A DNA stretch of 64,000 nt from Streptomyces fructofermentans. GTDB taxonomy: Bacteria > Actinomycetota > Actinomycetes > Streptomycetales > Streptomycetaceae. The notes beneath the pieces were generated by a model, which saw nothing but the letters and a program-made list of their open reading frames with translations, made no database searches and was not told where the DNA came from. A program made the translations under genes and the position numbers. The stretch is from positions 1 through 64,000 of the forward strand of contig NZ_BMWD01000023.1 of the NCBI RefSeq assembly GCF_014651055.1, read 5' to 3'. The number at the start of each line of letters is the position of its first letter. Position 1 is the stretch's first letter. Shown in pieces: positions 48,269 to 56,169 of this stretch.

Positions 48269-48727
48269 TTGCAGCCAAATATCTCGATCACATTGAGCCA
48301 GAAGGATCCGCTTCCCTTCTCGTTCCTCCTTCACCAAGCAACCGTCGTCGTGAACGATGAACCCGAGATCTCCATGGGGATGACGGCGCACTACTCGGCG
48401 GAACAACCTTTCAGCGTGGTACTGGCGCTGCATGCCCCCGAAGCACTGGTGGCGTGGGACCTTTCGCGCGAACAGCTGATCAAGGGCCTTCGCCAGCATG
48501 ACGGTTGGGGCGACGTCGCCGTCTGGCCGGTCGCCCGAGGACGGGGAGCGGACTTCGTCCGCATACGACTGGGCGACGACCTGTCAGGAACTGCCATGGT
48601 GGAGATCGAGAGGCCGACCCTCAAGGCATGGCTCGAAGAGACGTGCAGACTCGTGCCCAGAGGGGCGGAGCCAGACCATCTCCATCTGGACCAGGTGATC
48701 GGTCAACTGCTCGACGCGGAAGCCTGA
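48269..48727 (+). CDS. SsgA-like sporulation/cell-division regulator (SALP)
   Basis: 152 residues in the SsgA/SsgB family, which controls septum placement and wall growth in streptomycetes. Signature blocks are YSAEQPFSVVLALHAPEALVAWDLSREQLIKGL (about 42-74), WGDVAVWP (about 79-86), RIRLGDDLSGTAMVEIERPTLKAWLEETCRLVP and HLHLDQVIGQLL. The start was set at the TTG at 48269, with GGGAAG 6 nt upstream, because the usual N-terminal strand is otherwise lost; a later start is possible. A decayed copy of the 3' part lies at 54746-54856. Confidence 0.75.
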   Translation: MQPNISITLSQKDPLPFSFLLHQATVVVNDEPEISMGMTAHYSAEQPFSVVLALHAPEALVAWDLSREQLIKGLRQHDGWGDVAVWPVARGRGADFVRIRLGDDLSGTAMVEIERPTLKAWLEETCRLVPRGAEPDHLHLDQVIGQLLDAEA

Positions 48728-49242
48728 GGACACGCGACCGAAAGCCTGAGGGCAGGCAGCCCCGCAGCGCAGCCCGGAGCGTGCCACCGGCCCGGGCACG
48801 CGAGATCTGGGACGACCGGCGGTAGGCGGCCTCGCGGGCGCCCGGTGGCGTGCCGCCGGGCACTCCCGCTTCGAGCCGCGGCGCCGGCTTTGGCTGTTCG
48901 TTGTCCGCCGTCACCTGGAGCGAACCACCTCCGCCCTGGTTCCAGGGGACCGACGCCCCCGCGGCTGGGGCCGTTCGTCGGCCCGGCGACGCCCGCGCGA
49001 GTACGACCCGGACTGAGTGTCGGTCTCGAACTGCTCCAGTTCCTCCGCCGAGACCGAAGTCCGCATGTCGCGGAAGTCCCGCACGCCCACCAGTGCCGCC
49101 GATCCGAGCCCTCTCACCTTCATCCGGGCCGCAGATTGGTCGGACGAGATCAGAACGCTTCTCGCTCCCACGTGGGCCGTCGTGCGCGGTGGGCTGATGG
49201 CCGGAATCTGCGGGCAGAGCGGGACAGCAGGATCATGAGGGC
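48728..49242. other. Intergenic region, 515 bp
   Basis: It lies between the SALP and isochorismatase genes. The only recognisable content is the decayed integrase fragment (listed). Confidence 0.5.
48905..49171 (-). pseudogene. Frameshifted relic of a tyrosine-recombinase N-terminus
   Basis: The minus strand reads FRDMRTSVSAEELEQFETD, which matches my memory of the N-terminal SAM-like domain of streptomycete integrases. After a 1-nt deletion the adjacent frame continues VVLARASPGR, the next integrase block. Further on the nucleotide similarity persists with more indels (GGGGGCGTCGGTCCCCTGGAA). The catalytic domain is absent. It is a relic of an integrated element. Confidence 0.55.
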
Positions 49243-49785
49243 ATGGGACACGGGCAGAGCGCCGTCATCGTGATCGACATGATCACCGCATATGACCATG
49301 CCGATGCGGAGCTGCTGCTCCCCTCGGCGGAGAAGGCGGTCCCGCCGATGAAGCGCCTCATCGAGCGCGCCCGGGAAGTCCAGGTCCCGGTCATCTACGT
49401 CAACGACAACTTCGGGCGGTGGCGCTCGCACCACGGCGAGATCCTCGAGACGGCGCTGGCCGGGCCGCGGTCCGATCTGGTCGAACCGATCCGCCCCGAC
49501 GACGATTCCCTGTTCGTCGTCAAGGCGCGGCACTCGATCTTCTACGAGACGCCGCTGGGCTATCTGCTGAATCAACTCCAGGTGAGCCGCATCGTCCTGT
49601 GCGGGCAGGTCACCGAGCAGTGCGTGCTGTACTCCGCGCTCGACGCCCACATTCGCCACCTGCGGGTAACCGTGCCCAAGGACGCCGTCGCCCACATTCA
49701 CGCCGATCTGGCTGAAGCGGCATTGAAGATGATGCAGACCAACATGGACGCCGACATCGTGGACAGTGCCGCTGTTCGCCTCTGA
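49243..49785 (+). CDS. Isochorismatase-like cysteine hydrolase
   Basis: 180 residues, ATG start. The catalytic triad is visible: Asp12 (IVIDMITAYD), Lys94 (VVKARHSIFYET) and Cys127 (VTEQCVLYSAL). The family includes isochorismatase, nicotinamidase and related amidases; the substrate cannot be deduced. The length fits. It follows a decayed integrase and stands alone, 500 bp before the sigma factor gene. Confidence 0.88.
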   Translation: MGHGQSAVIVIDMITAYDHADAELLLPSAEKAVPPMKRLIERAREVQVPVIYVNDNFGRWRSHHGEILETALAGPRSDLVEPIRPDDDSLFVVKARHSIFYETPLGYLLNQLQVSRIVLCGQVTEQCVLYSALDAHIRHLRVTVPKDAVAHIHADLAEAALKMMQTNMDADIVDSAAVRL

Positions 49786-50283
49786 CGAGCGGGAAGCCCT
49801 GCTTCCCTCAGCGTCACCCGGGCCTGCCGGCGTCCATATGGAAGGGCGTATGCAGAGCGGATTGTTCCTGCAGCGAACTGTGTCCCCCGCCGAAGTCCGC
49901 GGACGGACGGCCGTCACGTCGTCCCACCGGCTGCCCGGTTCGTGACCCGAGAGCGACACCCGTGCGCAACGGCGGGTCGTCCCGACGGAGAAGGAGGCGC
50001 CTGGGCGCACTGGACGGCCCCGTCTGCCCTCCGCACCGCAGCCCAATCGGCATAGGGCGCACGGTGCGGGAAGCCGGCCGCAGTGTTTGCGAGGAGCGCC
50101 CTGGGGCACTTGGAGATTCGTGCTTCGGATCGGAGGCGCACGCTCCGCGGGGATCGCCCCGCTTGCTGCAGCTTCCTTCGGCTGGCCAGGCACCACCGCG
50201 CGGCGAACCCCTGGCCTTTGCTCGGGCCGGTACCCAAGCAGTGCCGACGCGAGCCTGAGCTCACCGTTCAGGAGCGACGCCCC
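49786..50283. other. Intergenic region, 498 bp
   Basis: Upstream region of the sigma factor gene. No additional gene or repeat is recognised, and no clear -10/-35. Confidence 0.4.
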
Positions 50284-51144
50284 ATGGTTTCCGACACGAT
50301 GACCTGCCGCGCCCACCCCCGGGACACAGCCCCGCCCCCTGGCGGGGCCGCCGGTGCCGCACGGCGGCACACCCCGCCCCCTGCCGGTGCGGCCGCGCTC
50401 TTCGCCCGGCTGGTGGACCTGGACGACGGGCCGGAGCGGGAGGCCGTACGAGCCGACCTGGTGGACGTGTGGCTGCCCATGGCGTACCGGATCGCCGGCC
50501 GCTTCCGCAACCGTGGCGAGGACATCGACGACCTCCGCCAGGTGGCCGCGCTCGGGCTGGTCAAGGCCATTGACCACTTCGACCCCGGTCGGGGCGCCTT
50601 CGAAAGCTACGCCGTACCGACCATCACCGGCGAGGTGAGACGGCATTTCCGGGACCGATTGTGGGCAGTGCACGTGCCCCGCCGGGTGCAGACGCTGCGC
50701 AACCAGGTACGTCTGGCGCGCCGCGAACTCATCCAGCGACCCGGCAGCGCCGAGCCCACGGCCTTGGAGGTCGCCGCTCGCACGGACCTCACCCTCGAGG
50801 AGGTCGCTGCGGGCCTGGAGGCACTCGAGAGCTACAGTTCCCTCTCCCTGGACGCCGAACTCACTACCGCCGACGGCTTCAGTCTCGTCGACACCCTGGG
50901 AAGCATCGACCCTTCCTATCAGCTCGCCATCGACCGCGAAGCGGTCAAAAAAGGCCTGCGCAGGCTGCCCGAACGCGAGCGGACCATCCTCTACCTGCGC
51001 TTCTTCGAGGACATGACGCAAGCCCGGATAGCGCAGAGGCTCGGCCTCTCCCAGATGCACGTGTGCCGGCTCCTCGCCCGCAGCTGTGCTCAAGTACGCA
51101 ACGAAGCGCTGGATCACCCTGGCGACGAGCGCACCGCCACATGA
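50284..51144 (+). CDS. SigB/SigF/SigG-family sigma factor
   Basis: 286 residues. After a Pro/Ala-rich N-terminus, region 2 (about 60-130) has DDLRQVAALGLVKAIDHFDPGRGAFESYAVPTITGEVRRHFRDR (including 2.4 and the melting motif), region 3 (about 140-195) has PRRVQTLRNQVRLARRELIQ and region 4 (about 225-275) has LPERERTILYLRFFEDMTQARIAQRLGLSQMHVCRLLARS. This is the general-stress/sporulation type controlled by RsbW-type anti-sigma factors, several of whose partners lie in the window. It would recognise GTTT/GGGTAC-type promoters, which occur in the region. The ATG at 50284 has AGGAG about 10 nt upstream. Confidence 0.9.
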   Translation: MVSDTMTCRAHPRDTAPPPGGAAGAARRHTPPPAGAAALFARLVDLDDGPEREAVRADLVDVWLPMAYRIAGRFRNRGEDIDDLRQVAALGLVKAIDHFDPGRGAFESYAVPTITGEVRRHFRDRLWAVHVPRRVQTLRNQVRLARRELIQRPGSAEPTALEVAARTDLTLEEVAAGLEALESYSSLSLDAELTTADGFSLVDTLGSIDPSYQLAIDREAVKKGLRRLPERERTILYLRFFEDMTQARIAQRLGLSQMHVCRLLARSCAQVRNEALDHPGDERTAT

Positions 51145-51217
51145 CCCCGGCGGCAGCCCGGCCCGCCCCGCTGCGCACGCTGTTCACGAAGGATCCCGGA
51201 GCCGAGGAGACGTGCTG

Positions 51218-51439
51218 ATGCTGATGCCACTCCCCGCCACATTGCAACGGCTCCTCACGGAGTACGAAAGCCTCCTTGAGCAGGAGACGTCCACCGCAGC
51301 GACAGTTCCCAGCCAACGCCTGCGCGACCTCGCCTACACCCTGTGCGTGTCCACCGGCGAGCGCGAGATCACCGACGCTCTCACCACCGCCCGCTCCCTT
51401 CTGGCCGCCCCGCCCCCGCCCTCGCGTCCCAGCCCGTGA
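51218..51439 (+). CDS. DUF5133 small protein
   Basis: 73 residues. Motifs PLPATLQRLLTEYESLLEQE and LRDLAYTLCVSTGEREITDALTTAR match the DUF5133 family of streptomycetes, of unknown role. The ATG at 51218 lies 8 nt after GAGGAG and is preferred over the longer frame that starts within the sigma gene. It lies 73 bp after the sigma factor stop, possibly in the same transcript. Confidence 0.8.
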   Translation: MLMPLPATLQRLLTEYESLLEQETSTAATVPSQRLRDLAYTLCVSTGEREITDALTTARSLLAAPPPPSRPSP

Positions 51440-51685
51440 CGGGCACAGGATGGCGATGACCGCACTCGGGGTGGGAGCGCGGCGAACTCCATCCGCAGCT
51501 CCACTCCTTGCGCGGCTCCTCCACCTTGTCCAAGTGCCCGATCATGCACCGGCCCTGCCGCGCCCCTATCGCCCCGCCATGATCCACCGCCGATGATCTC
51601 CGAGTACCTGCGTGCGGGTATTTGCACATGGTCTGGGCAGGGATAGCGCGATAGGTGACCCCGCGGGGGTAGGTATGGAGGTGCA

Positions 51686-52033
51686 GTGAAGGTCGACGTC
51701 GACGGGTCGGGCCCCGTCGTGCCGGATGGGCCGGATGGGCCGACGGGGCATCAGGTTCAGCAACGTCTGGGGGAGTTGCAGGAGGAGAACGATCAGCTCC
51801 AGGAGGCGGTGCACTCGCATGCCGTGGTCGACCAGGCCATCGGGGTCGTGATTGCTCTGGGACGGCTGGCACCGGAGCAGGGATGGCAGGTCCTCAAGGA
51901 GGTCTCGCAGCATACGAACATCAAGCTGCGCGAGGTTGCGGAAAGCATCGTCGAGTGGCCTCCGACCGAGAAGCTGCGCGACGACATCCGCATCGAGCTG
52001 GAACGGCAGCTCACGCGGCACGCCCGCGCTTGA
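51686..52033 (+). CDS. Short ANTAR-domain protein
   Basis: 115 residues from a GTG. A coiled-coil segment (HQVQQRLGELQEENDQLQEAVHSH, about 22-45) leads into an ANTAR domain (about 46-95) with AVVDQAIGVVIALGRLAPEQGWQVLKEVSQHTNIKLREVAESIVEW. There is no GAF or receiver domain, so it may work as a partner of another sensor or by dimerisation. AGGTATGGAGG lies upstream. Confidence 0.8.
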   Translation: MKVDVDGSGPVVPDGPDGPTGHQVQQRLGELQEENDQLQEAVHSHAVVDQAIGVVIALGRLAPEQGWQVLKEVSQHTNIKLREVAESIVEWPPTEKLRDDIRIELERQLTRHARA

Positions 52034-52055
52034 GCGGCTCTTCCTGGCCGGCGAC

Positions 52056-52511
52056 CTACGCAGCGGCCCCGTCGAGGGGGACGGCGGCGATGATGCGCTT
52101 GCCGACCGGGGTCTGCTCGACGGTGACGGTACGGGCGAGGGCGGTGACGATCTCCAGGCCGTGCTGGCCGATACGCCGCGGATCGAGGGCCTTGGCGACC
52201 GGAGCGACGGGGTTGCTGTCCCAGAGTTCGACCTGCAGCACAGGACCGGCGACGACCCGCAGCTGCAGCAGGGCCGGACCGGGCGCGTATTTGCGGGCGT
52301 TGGTGACCAGCTCGCTGACGATGAGCTGGACGATCTCCACCGTGGCGGTGGCCACCGGGATGCCCAGGCAGTCCTTGACCTTCCCCAGGAACGCGACAGC
52401 GAGATGGCGGGCCTGAGCGATGCGAGAGCCTTCACCGTCGAGGGCGAGCGCGGCCTCCAACGGCAGGGCATCGCACAGCCCGCCGTCACCGTCTCCTGAG
52501 GATCCGTCCAC
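52056..52511 (-). CDS. RsbW-like anti-sigma kinase (HATPase)
   Basis: 151 residues, one GHKL/HATPase_c_2 domain: GSRIAQARHLAVAFLGK (helix 1), IVQLIVSELVTNARKYAPG (N-box, with the conserved E and N for Mg-ATP), VELWDSNPV (D box) and RRIGQHGLEIVTAL (G box). It should phosphorylate a STAS protein and bind a sigma factor. The GTG start (52511) is 206 bp from the divergent STAS gene at 52718, forming a plausible RsbW-RsbV pair near the sigma factor gene. Confidence 0.85.
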   Translation of the reverse strand: MDGSSGDGDGGLCDALPLEAALALDGEGSRIAQARHLAVAFLGKVKDCLGIPVATATVEIVQLIVSELVTNARKYAPGPALLQLRVVAGPVLQVELWDSNPVAPVAKALDPRRIGQHGLEIVTALARTVTVEQTPVGKRIIAAVPLDGAAA

Positions 52512-52717
52512 AGTGCCCCTTTCCGTGTCCCCGCCGCGGTACCCCTCCAGGCGCCGCGCACGCGCCGCCCCGGCACGCTACCGGCCGCCCGCCCCCCGAG
52601 AGGGCAACCACTCGGAAGACAACTGCACGGGAGGCAGCGCCCGTACGATGTGCTCGCTGTTGACCTTCACTTCGAGGACACCGGCACACCGTGAAGATCA
52701 TAGAAGGGCGATGGCAC

Positions 52718-53080
52718 GTGGCAGACAGGAACAATGCAGCGGAGCAGTCCGCCCGCCTGTCGGTTACCCAGACCACTACGGCAGACACCCGCATCCTGCT
52801 CCTCAGCGGGGAGATCGACGCCGACACCGCCGACCTCCTGCGCCAGGCCCTTCGGATCGGCACAGGCCCCGCGCGCGCAGTGCTCGACTTCAGCGCGGTC
52901 ACCTTCATGGACTCCACCGGCATCAATGTCCTGGTCACCGCCCACCACGCGGCCCACGCCGCCGACGGATGGATCCGCATGGCGGCCGTGCCCGCATCGG
53001 TCCAGCGAGTCGTCGAGATCGTCGGCCTCGATACGATCGTCCCCTGTTACCCCACCCTCCCCGAGGCCCTCACCGACTGA
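52718..53080 (+). CDS. STAS-domain anti-anti-sigma factor
   Basis: 120 residues. The STAS core includes TRILLLSGEIDADTADLLRQAL (about 24-45) and AVLDFSAVTFMDSTGINVLVTAHH (about 54-77), with the phosphorylatable Ser in D-S-T-G. It is divergent from the RsbW-like gene. The start was set at the GTG at 52718 with GAAGGG upstream; the GTG at 52691 is possible. The likely role is release of the nearby SigB/F-type factor by binding the kinase. Confidence 0.85.
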   Translation: MADRNNAAEQSARLSVTQTTTADTRILLLSGEIDADTADLLRQALRIGTGPARAVLDFSAVTFMDSTGINVLVTAHHAAHAADGWIRMAAVPASVQRVVEIVGLDTIVPCYPTLPEALTD

Positions 53081-53709
53081 GCCGACCGCATCGGGGCTTG
53101 AGTTGCTGAACAGGCGACGGAGTAGGCGTCAGAAGGACGCTTGAAGAGCGTTCTGCTGCCGAGGGGCGGTGCGCCCTCCTCCACCGCAACCGATCCGTGG
53201 GCGTGCGTCGGCCGCACGAAAAGTGGCCAGGGCAGGTGCTGAGGTCGAGCGCCAAGCCGGAGAACAGAACCGACCGGTCGGCCGCCACGGCTATCGTTCC
53301 GCCGCCCCGCACTCGGTGAACCACTGCCACCGCGTCGTCCTCTGGGGAGCAGTGCGACTCGAACCGAGGCGTTCAGGCTTCGGGACGGCTCCAGGTCAGT
53401 GCCGTGCGGCCGCGGTCACGCATGGTCTTCTCGATGCTCCAAGGAGTTGGCGACGCTGACGCCGGCCGTGTCCATCAGGTCGTCTCGGTCCCAGGATCGT
53501 CGCCACCCGGTCCTGCCGCGGCGCGGCGTGCGCCCTGTCCTGGGTCCCGTCGACCCGTACGGCGACGGCTCATCCTGCCGTCTCTGTTCGAGACCGATTA
53601 CCTAGGCGTCGAACGCGCGGAAATCTATCGCGGCCAGAGTAGACATTGGGTGGTGGTGTGGTTATGGTTTCTCTCGTAGCCGAGATCAGCAAGGCCCGGC
53701 AGACACGAA

Positions 53710-54100
53710 CTGGCGGGCAGCAGTACAGCAGTTGCAGTGCGCAGAACGGTGCGGTGGTGGAGTTTCGGAGCCAGGGCGGTTGCAGGACGGCGACGGGACT
53801 GACGACCGGACCGGGGGGCCCGCAGTGATCAGGGGCCGCCGCGAGCAGTACCGCAGTAGATGCAGGTAGTACCCGCAAGTGCAGTTCGCAGGACCCAGCA
53901 GTGAAGTCAGTGGGCAGCACCTCGGTAAAGGCGCCGGCTGCGGGCGCGCGTACCGGGAGGTTCGGCAGTGGGGTTCCAAGCCAGAGCAGACGCAGGACGG
54001 GCGACGGGGCTGGCTGCCGAAGAGTGGCGCTTGGTCAGGTCACCAGCAGTTCGCATCACCAGTAGTGCGCAGTACCAGCAGTACGCCGTCCCCCGATGGC
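53710..54100 (+). repeat. GCAGT-rich imperfect direct repeats
   Basis: At least 15 GCAGT/CAGCAGT words occur in about 390 bp. Two longer imperfect units can be aligned, about 53745-53805 and 53955-54015 (for example GCAGGACGGCGACGGG and GCAGGACGGGCGACGGGG). No frame is open throughout. It may be a transcribed structured leader or a simple-sequence expansion. Confidence 0.6.
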
Positions 54101-54315
54101 ACGTAGTTGATCAAGAGGGAAAGAAACGGAGGAGCAGCGCCATCAGGATCGCCCGGGTCGAAGCGTTGAACCCGGGTACCGCAGGACATCGATAGTGAGG
54201 TGGTCTCCGGTCAAGCAACCGCGATCCCAGCACCCCCGGCAGCATTTCAGTCGGGTGTGCGGTGACAGAAGGCCGGCGCAGGACCAGGGCCGGCAGATGG
54301 TGTAGCAGTTCCTTC

Positions 54316-54346
54316 GGGGCCCTGGTGCCATAGGCACCAGGGCCCC
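54316..54346 (+). terminator. Perfect 14-bp hairpin before the MerR-like gene
   Basis: GGGGCCCTGGTGCC-ATA-GGCACCAGGGCCCC. It ends 25 bp before the start of the MerR-like gene, so it may act as a terminator for upstream RNA or as an attenuator. Confidence 0.7.
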
Positions 54347-54371
54347 TCCACGCGTTCCGCAAAGAGGTGCG

Positions 54372-54704
54372 ATGACAGCAGACGACACGTACGGCCGTCT
54401 CGATGACGACGACTACCCCGCCTACACGATGGGCCGGGCCGCCGAGATGCTCGGCACCACACAAGGCTTCCTGCGCGCCATCGGTGAAGCCCGCCTCATC
54501 ACCCCGCTGCGCTCCGCGGGCGGACACCGCCGCTACTCCCGCTACCAGCTGCGCATCGCTGCCCGCGCCCGGGAACTCGTCGACCAGGGCACTCCCGTCG
54601 AGGCCGCCTGCCGCATCGTCGTCCTCGAAGACCAGCTCGAAGAAGCACAGCGCATCAACACCGAACACCGCCGCGCCGCACCCCGGCACACGGCCGCCAC
54701 CTGA
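54372..54704 (+). CDS. MerR-type HTH regulator
   Basis: 110 residues with one MerR HTH (about 15-80): YTMGRAAEMLGTTQGFLRAIGEARLITPLRSAGGHRRYSRYQL, then a helix LEDQLEEAQRINTEHRR. It is shorter than typical MerR sensors, with no ligand domain or cysteines. Close relatives lie beside cold-shock genes in many streptomycetes (from memory). A perfect hairpin lies just upstream. GAGGTG lies 6 nt before the ATG. Confidence 0.8.
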   Translation: MTADDTYGRLDDDDYPAYTMGRAAEMLGTTQGFLRAIGEARLITPLRSAGGHRRYSRYQLRIAARARELVDQGTPVEAACRIVVLEDQLEEAQRINTEHRRAAPRHTAAT

Positions 54705-55098
54705 CCCGAGGTCTGCAGCGACGGGCCGGGGCCGACGTCCGGGTCATGGCTCGAAGAGACCCGCAGTCCTGCTCCCGGTGGCGCGGACTCCGATGACCCG
54801 CATCCTGACCAGGCGATCGGTCAACTTCTCGGCGCAGAACATCGAGGGCACGCGACAGCAGGCGGACGCAGCCGAGGCCGGGAAGCATCTGTGTGCCGGC
54901 CTGGTCCGTGGGTACGCTGAGAAGTGCGTCCCTGACCCTGGCGTGTCCTGTCGACTGACAGCGCGGCCTCCGGCAGAGGGACTGCCTTCCCGCGATTGCC
55001 CAGGTTCCTCGCCGGTGGCATCGCCTGTTTCTCGGCAAGTTCGCCGCTCACTTGAGTCTGCCCGCCCTTTGGTGTGGGCCGGGAAGCAGAGGCGCCCC
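54705..55098. other. Gene-free stretch, 394 bp
   Basis: It holds the decayed ssgA-like fragment (listed) and the promoter region of the STAS-GAF-ANTAR operon. No other feature. Confidence 0.45.
54746..54856 (+). pseudogene. Decayed 3' fragment of an ssgA-like gene
   Basis: The start ATGGCTCGAAGAGAC and the end GATCGGTCAACTTCTCGGCG match the C-terminal part of the SALP gene at 48627-48738 (which has GATCGGTCAACTGCTCGACG). The middle has diverged with frame loss. It is a partial copy without the family's N-terminus. Confidence 0.65.
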
Positions 55099-55452
55099 AT
55101 GCGTATGGTGATCCTTTACCGGTGCACCGGCCGGGCGACCATTTTCCTGGAGGGTGCGATCGACCTGGCCACCGTCTCCGCCGTGCGCGCGGCCCTGTCG
55201 GTGTGCCGGGCCTGCAAGGTGGCGGGCGTCGACGTCGAAATGAGCGCCGTCCGGTTCCGTGACGCCGGCGGACTGCACGCCCTTCTCGCAGCCTCCCAGC
55301 ATTTTGCCGAATCCGAGGCGGATGCGCTGCCGCACCGTCCGCCCCCGGTCGTGCGGCGGCTCCTGGCGCTCACCGGAACAGGGTTCCTGCCGACCGCAGA
55401 CACGCCGTCCCGCGCACACGAGGATTTCCGGCAGGCCAGTGACGCCGCATGA
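55099..55452 (+). CDS. STAS-domain protein lacking the phosphorylation serine
   Basis: 117 residues. STAS strands are seen in ILYRCTGRATIFLEGAIDLATVSAVRAALSVC and VEMSAVRFRDAGGLHALLAASQ. The usual D-S-S/T-G site is D-A-G-G, so it cannot be phosphorylated there. The last quarter is Pro/Arg-rich. It overlaps the next GAF-ANTAR gene by 4 bp (ATGA at 55449-55452) and heads a three-gene operon. It might act as a constitutive binder of a kinase or as an adaptor for the ANTAR proteins (inference). Confidence 0.7.
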   Translation: MRMVILYRCTGRATIFLEGAIDLATVSAVRAALSVCRACKVAGVDVEMSAVRFRDAGGLHALLAASQHFAESEADALPHRPPPVVRRLLALTGTGFLPTADTPSRAHEDFRQASDAA

Positions 55453-56165
55453 TCAGTGACCGCATGGCGGAGATCCTGCGGCGCCTCCAGACCAATGACT
55501 GGTCGGACGCGGTGGCGGACGCGGCTGAGCCCCTCGGCGTCGACGGCATCTCGGTCAGTGCGGGCAGCGGGACGGGAGTGACGGAGATCCTCTGGTCCTC
55601 AGGCGGCATCTCGGACGGTTTCGAGGACCTCCAGGCCACGCTCGGCCAGGGCCCCGGCCCGGACAGCCTGGCCGCCGGCACCGCGGTCCGCGTGCCCGAT
55701 CTGACCCGTGTACTGGAGGACCGCTGGCCCGCACTCGTGACGGAGGCGTCCGTTCTGTCCGTAGGCGCGGTCTTCTGCTTCCCGTTGCGGATCGGGGCCA
55801 TCACACTGGGGGTACTGACACTGGTCAGGAGCGCTTGCGGGCCTTTGACAGCTGGACAGGGCGACGATGCCAACGCACTGGCGGCCGTCCTGACCAAACG
55901 AGTCCTGGACCTTGGATTCCCGCTCCTGTCGGCGCCGGAAGAGGAGAGCCTGCCCTATCATCACGCGGTCCTGCACCAGGCGACCGGCATGGTCAGCGCC
56001 CAGCTCTCCGTATCGCTGGCAGAAGCCCTGCTGAGGCTGCGCGCCCACGCCTACAGCAACAGTCTCAACCTGACCGACACAGCCCGGGACATCGTGGCAA
56101 GACGTCTGCGGCTTGCCCCCGAGCCGCCCCCGATGAACGTCATCGACGACGCAGACGAGGACTGA
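55449..56165 (+). CDS. GAF-ANTAR regulator
   Basis: 238 residues. The GAF domain (about 10-155) has a degenerate signature TLGQGPGPDSLAAGTAVRVPDL. The ANTAR domain (about 172-222) has HQATGMVSAQLSVSLAEALLRLRAHAYSNSLNLTDTARDIVARRL. Translation is probably coupled to the STAS gene (4-bp overlap). Only 4 bp separate it from the next GAF-ANTAR gene, so all three are co-transcribed. Confidence 0.85.
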   Translation: MISDRMAEILRRLQTNDWSDAVADAAEPLGVDGISVSAGSGTGVTEILWSSGGISDGFEDLQATLGQGPGPDSLAAGTAVRVPDLTRVLEDRWPALVTEASVLSVGAVFCFPLRIGAITLGVLTLVRSACGPLTAGQGDDANALAAVLTKRVLDLGFPLLSAPEEESLPYHHAVLHQATGMVSAQLSVSLAEALLRLRAHAYSNSLNLTDTARDIVARRLRLAPEPPPMNVIDDADED

Positions 56166-56169
56166 TCCC

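Larger units (their letters stand above)
53081..54371. other. Long non-coding stretch, 1.29 kb
   Basis: The largest gene-free stretch of the window. It holds a GCAGT-rich repeat field (53700-54100), a Shine-Dalgarno-rich run (AAGAGGGAAAGAAACGGAGG, 54111-54130) with no following ORF, and a hairpin before the MerR-like gene. It may be the decayed 5' region of a cold-shock-type gene whose coding part is lost (inference). Confidence 0.5.

Noticed and set aside
49150..51117. A 655-codon minus-strand frame
   Set aside because: It is antisense to the isochorismatase and sigma factor genes, which have unambiguous motifs.
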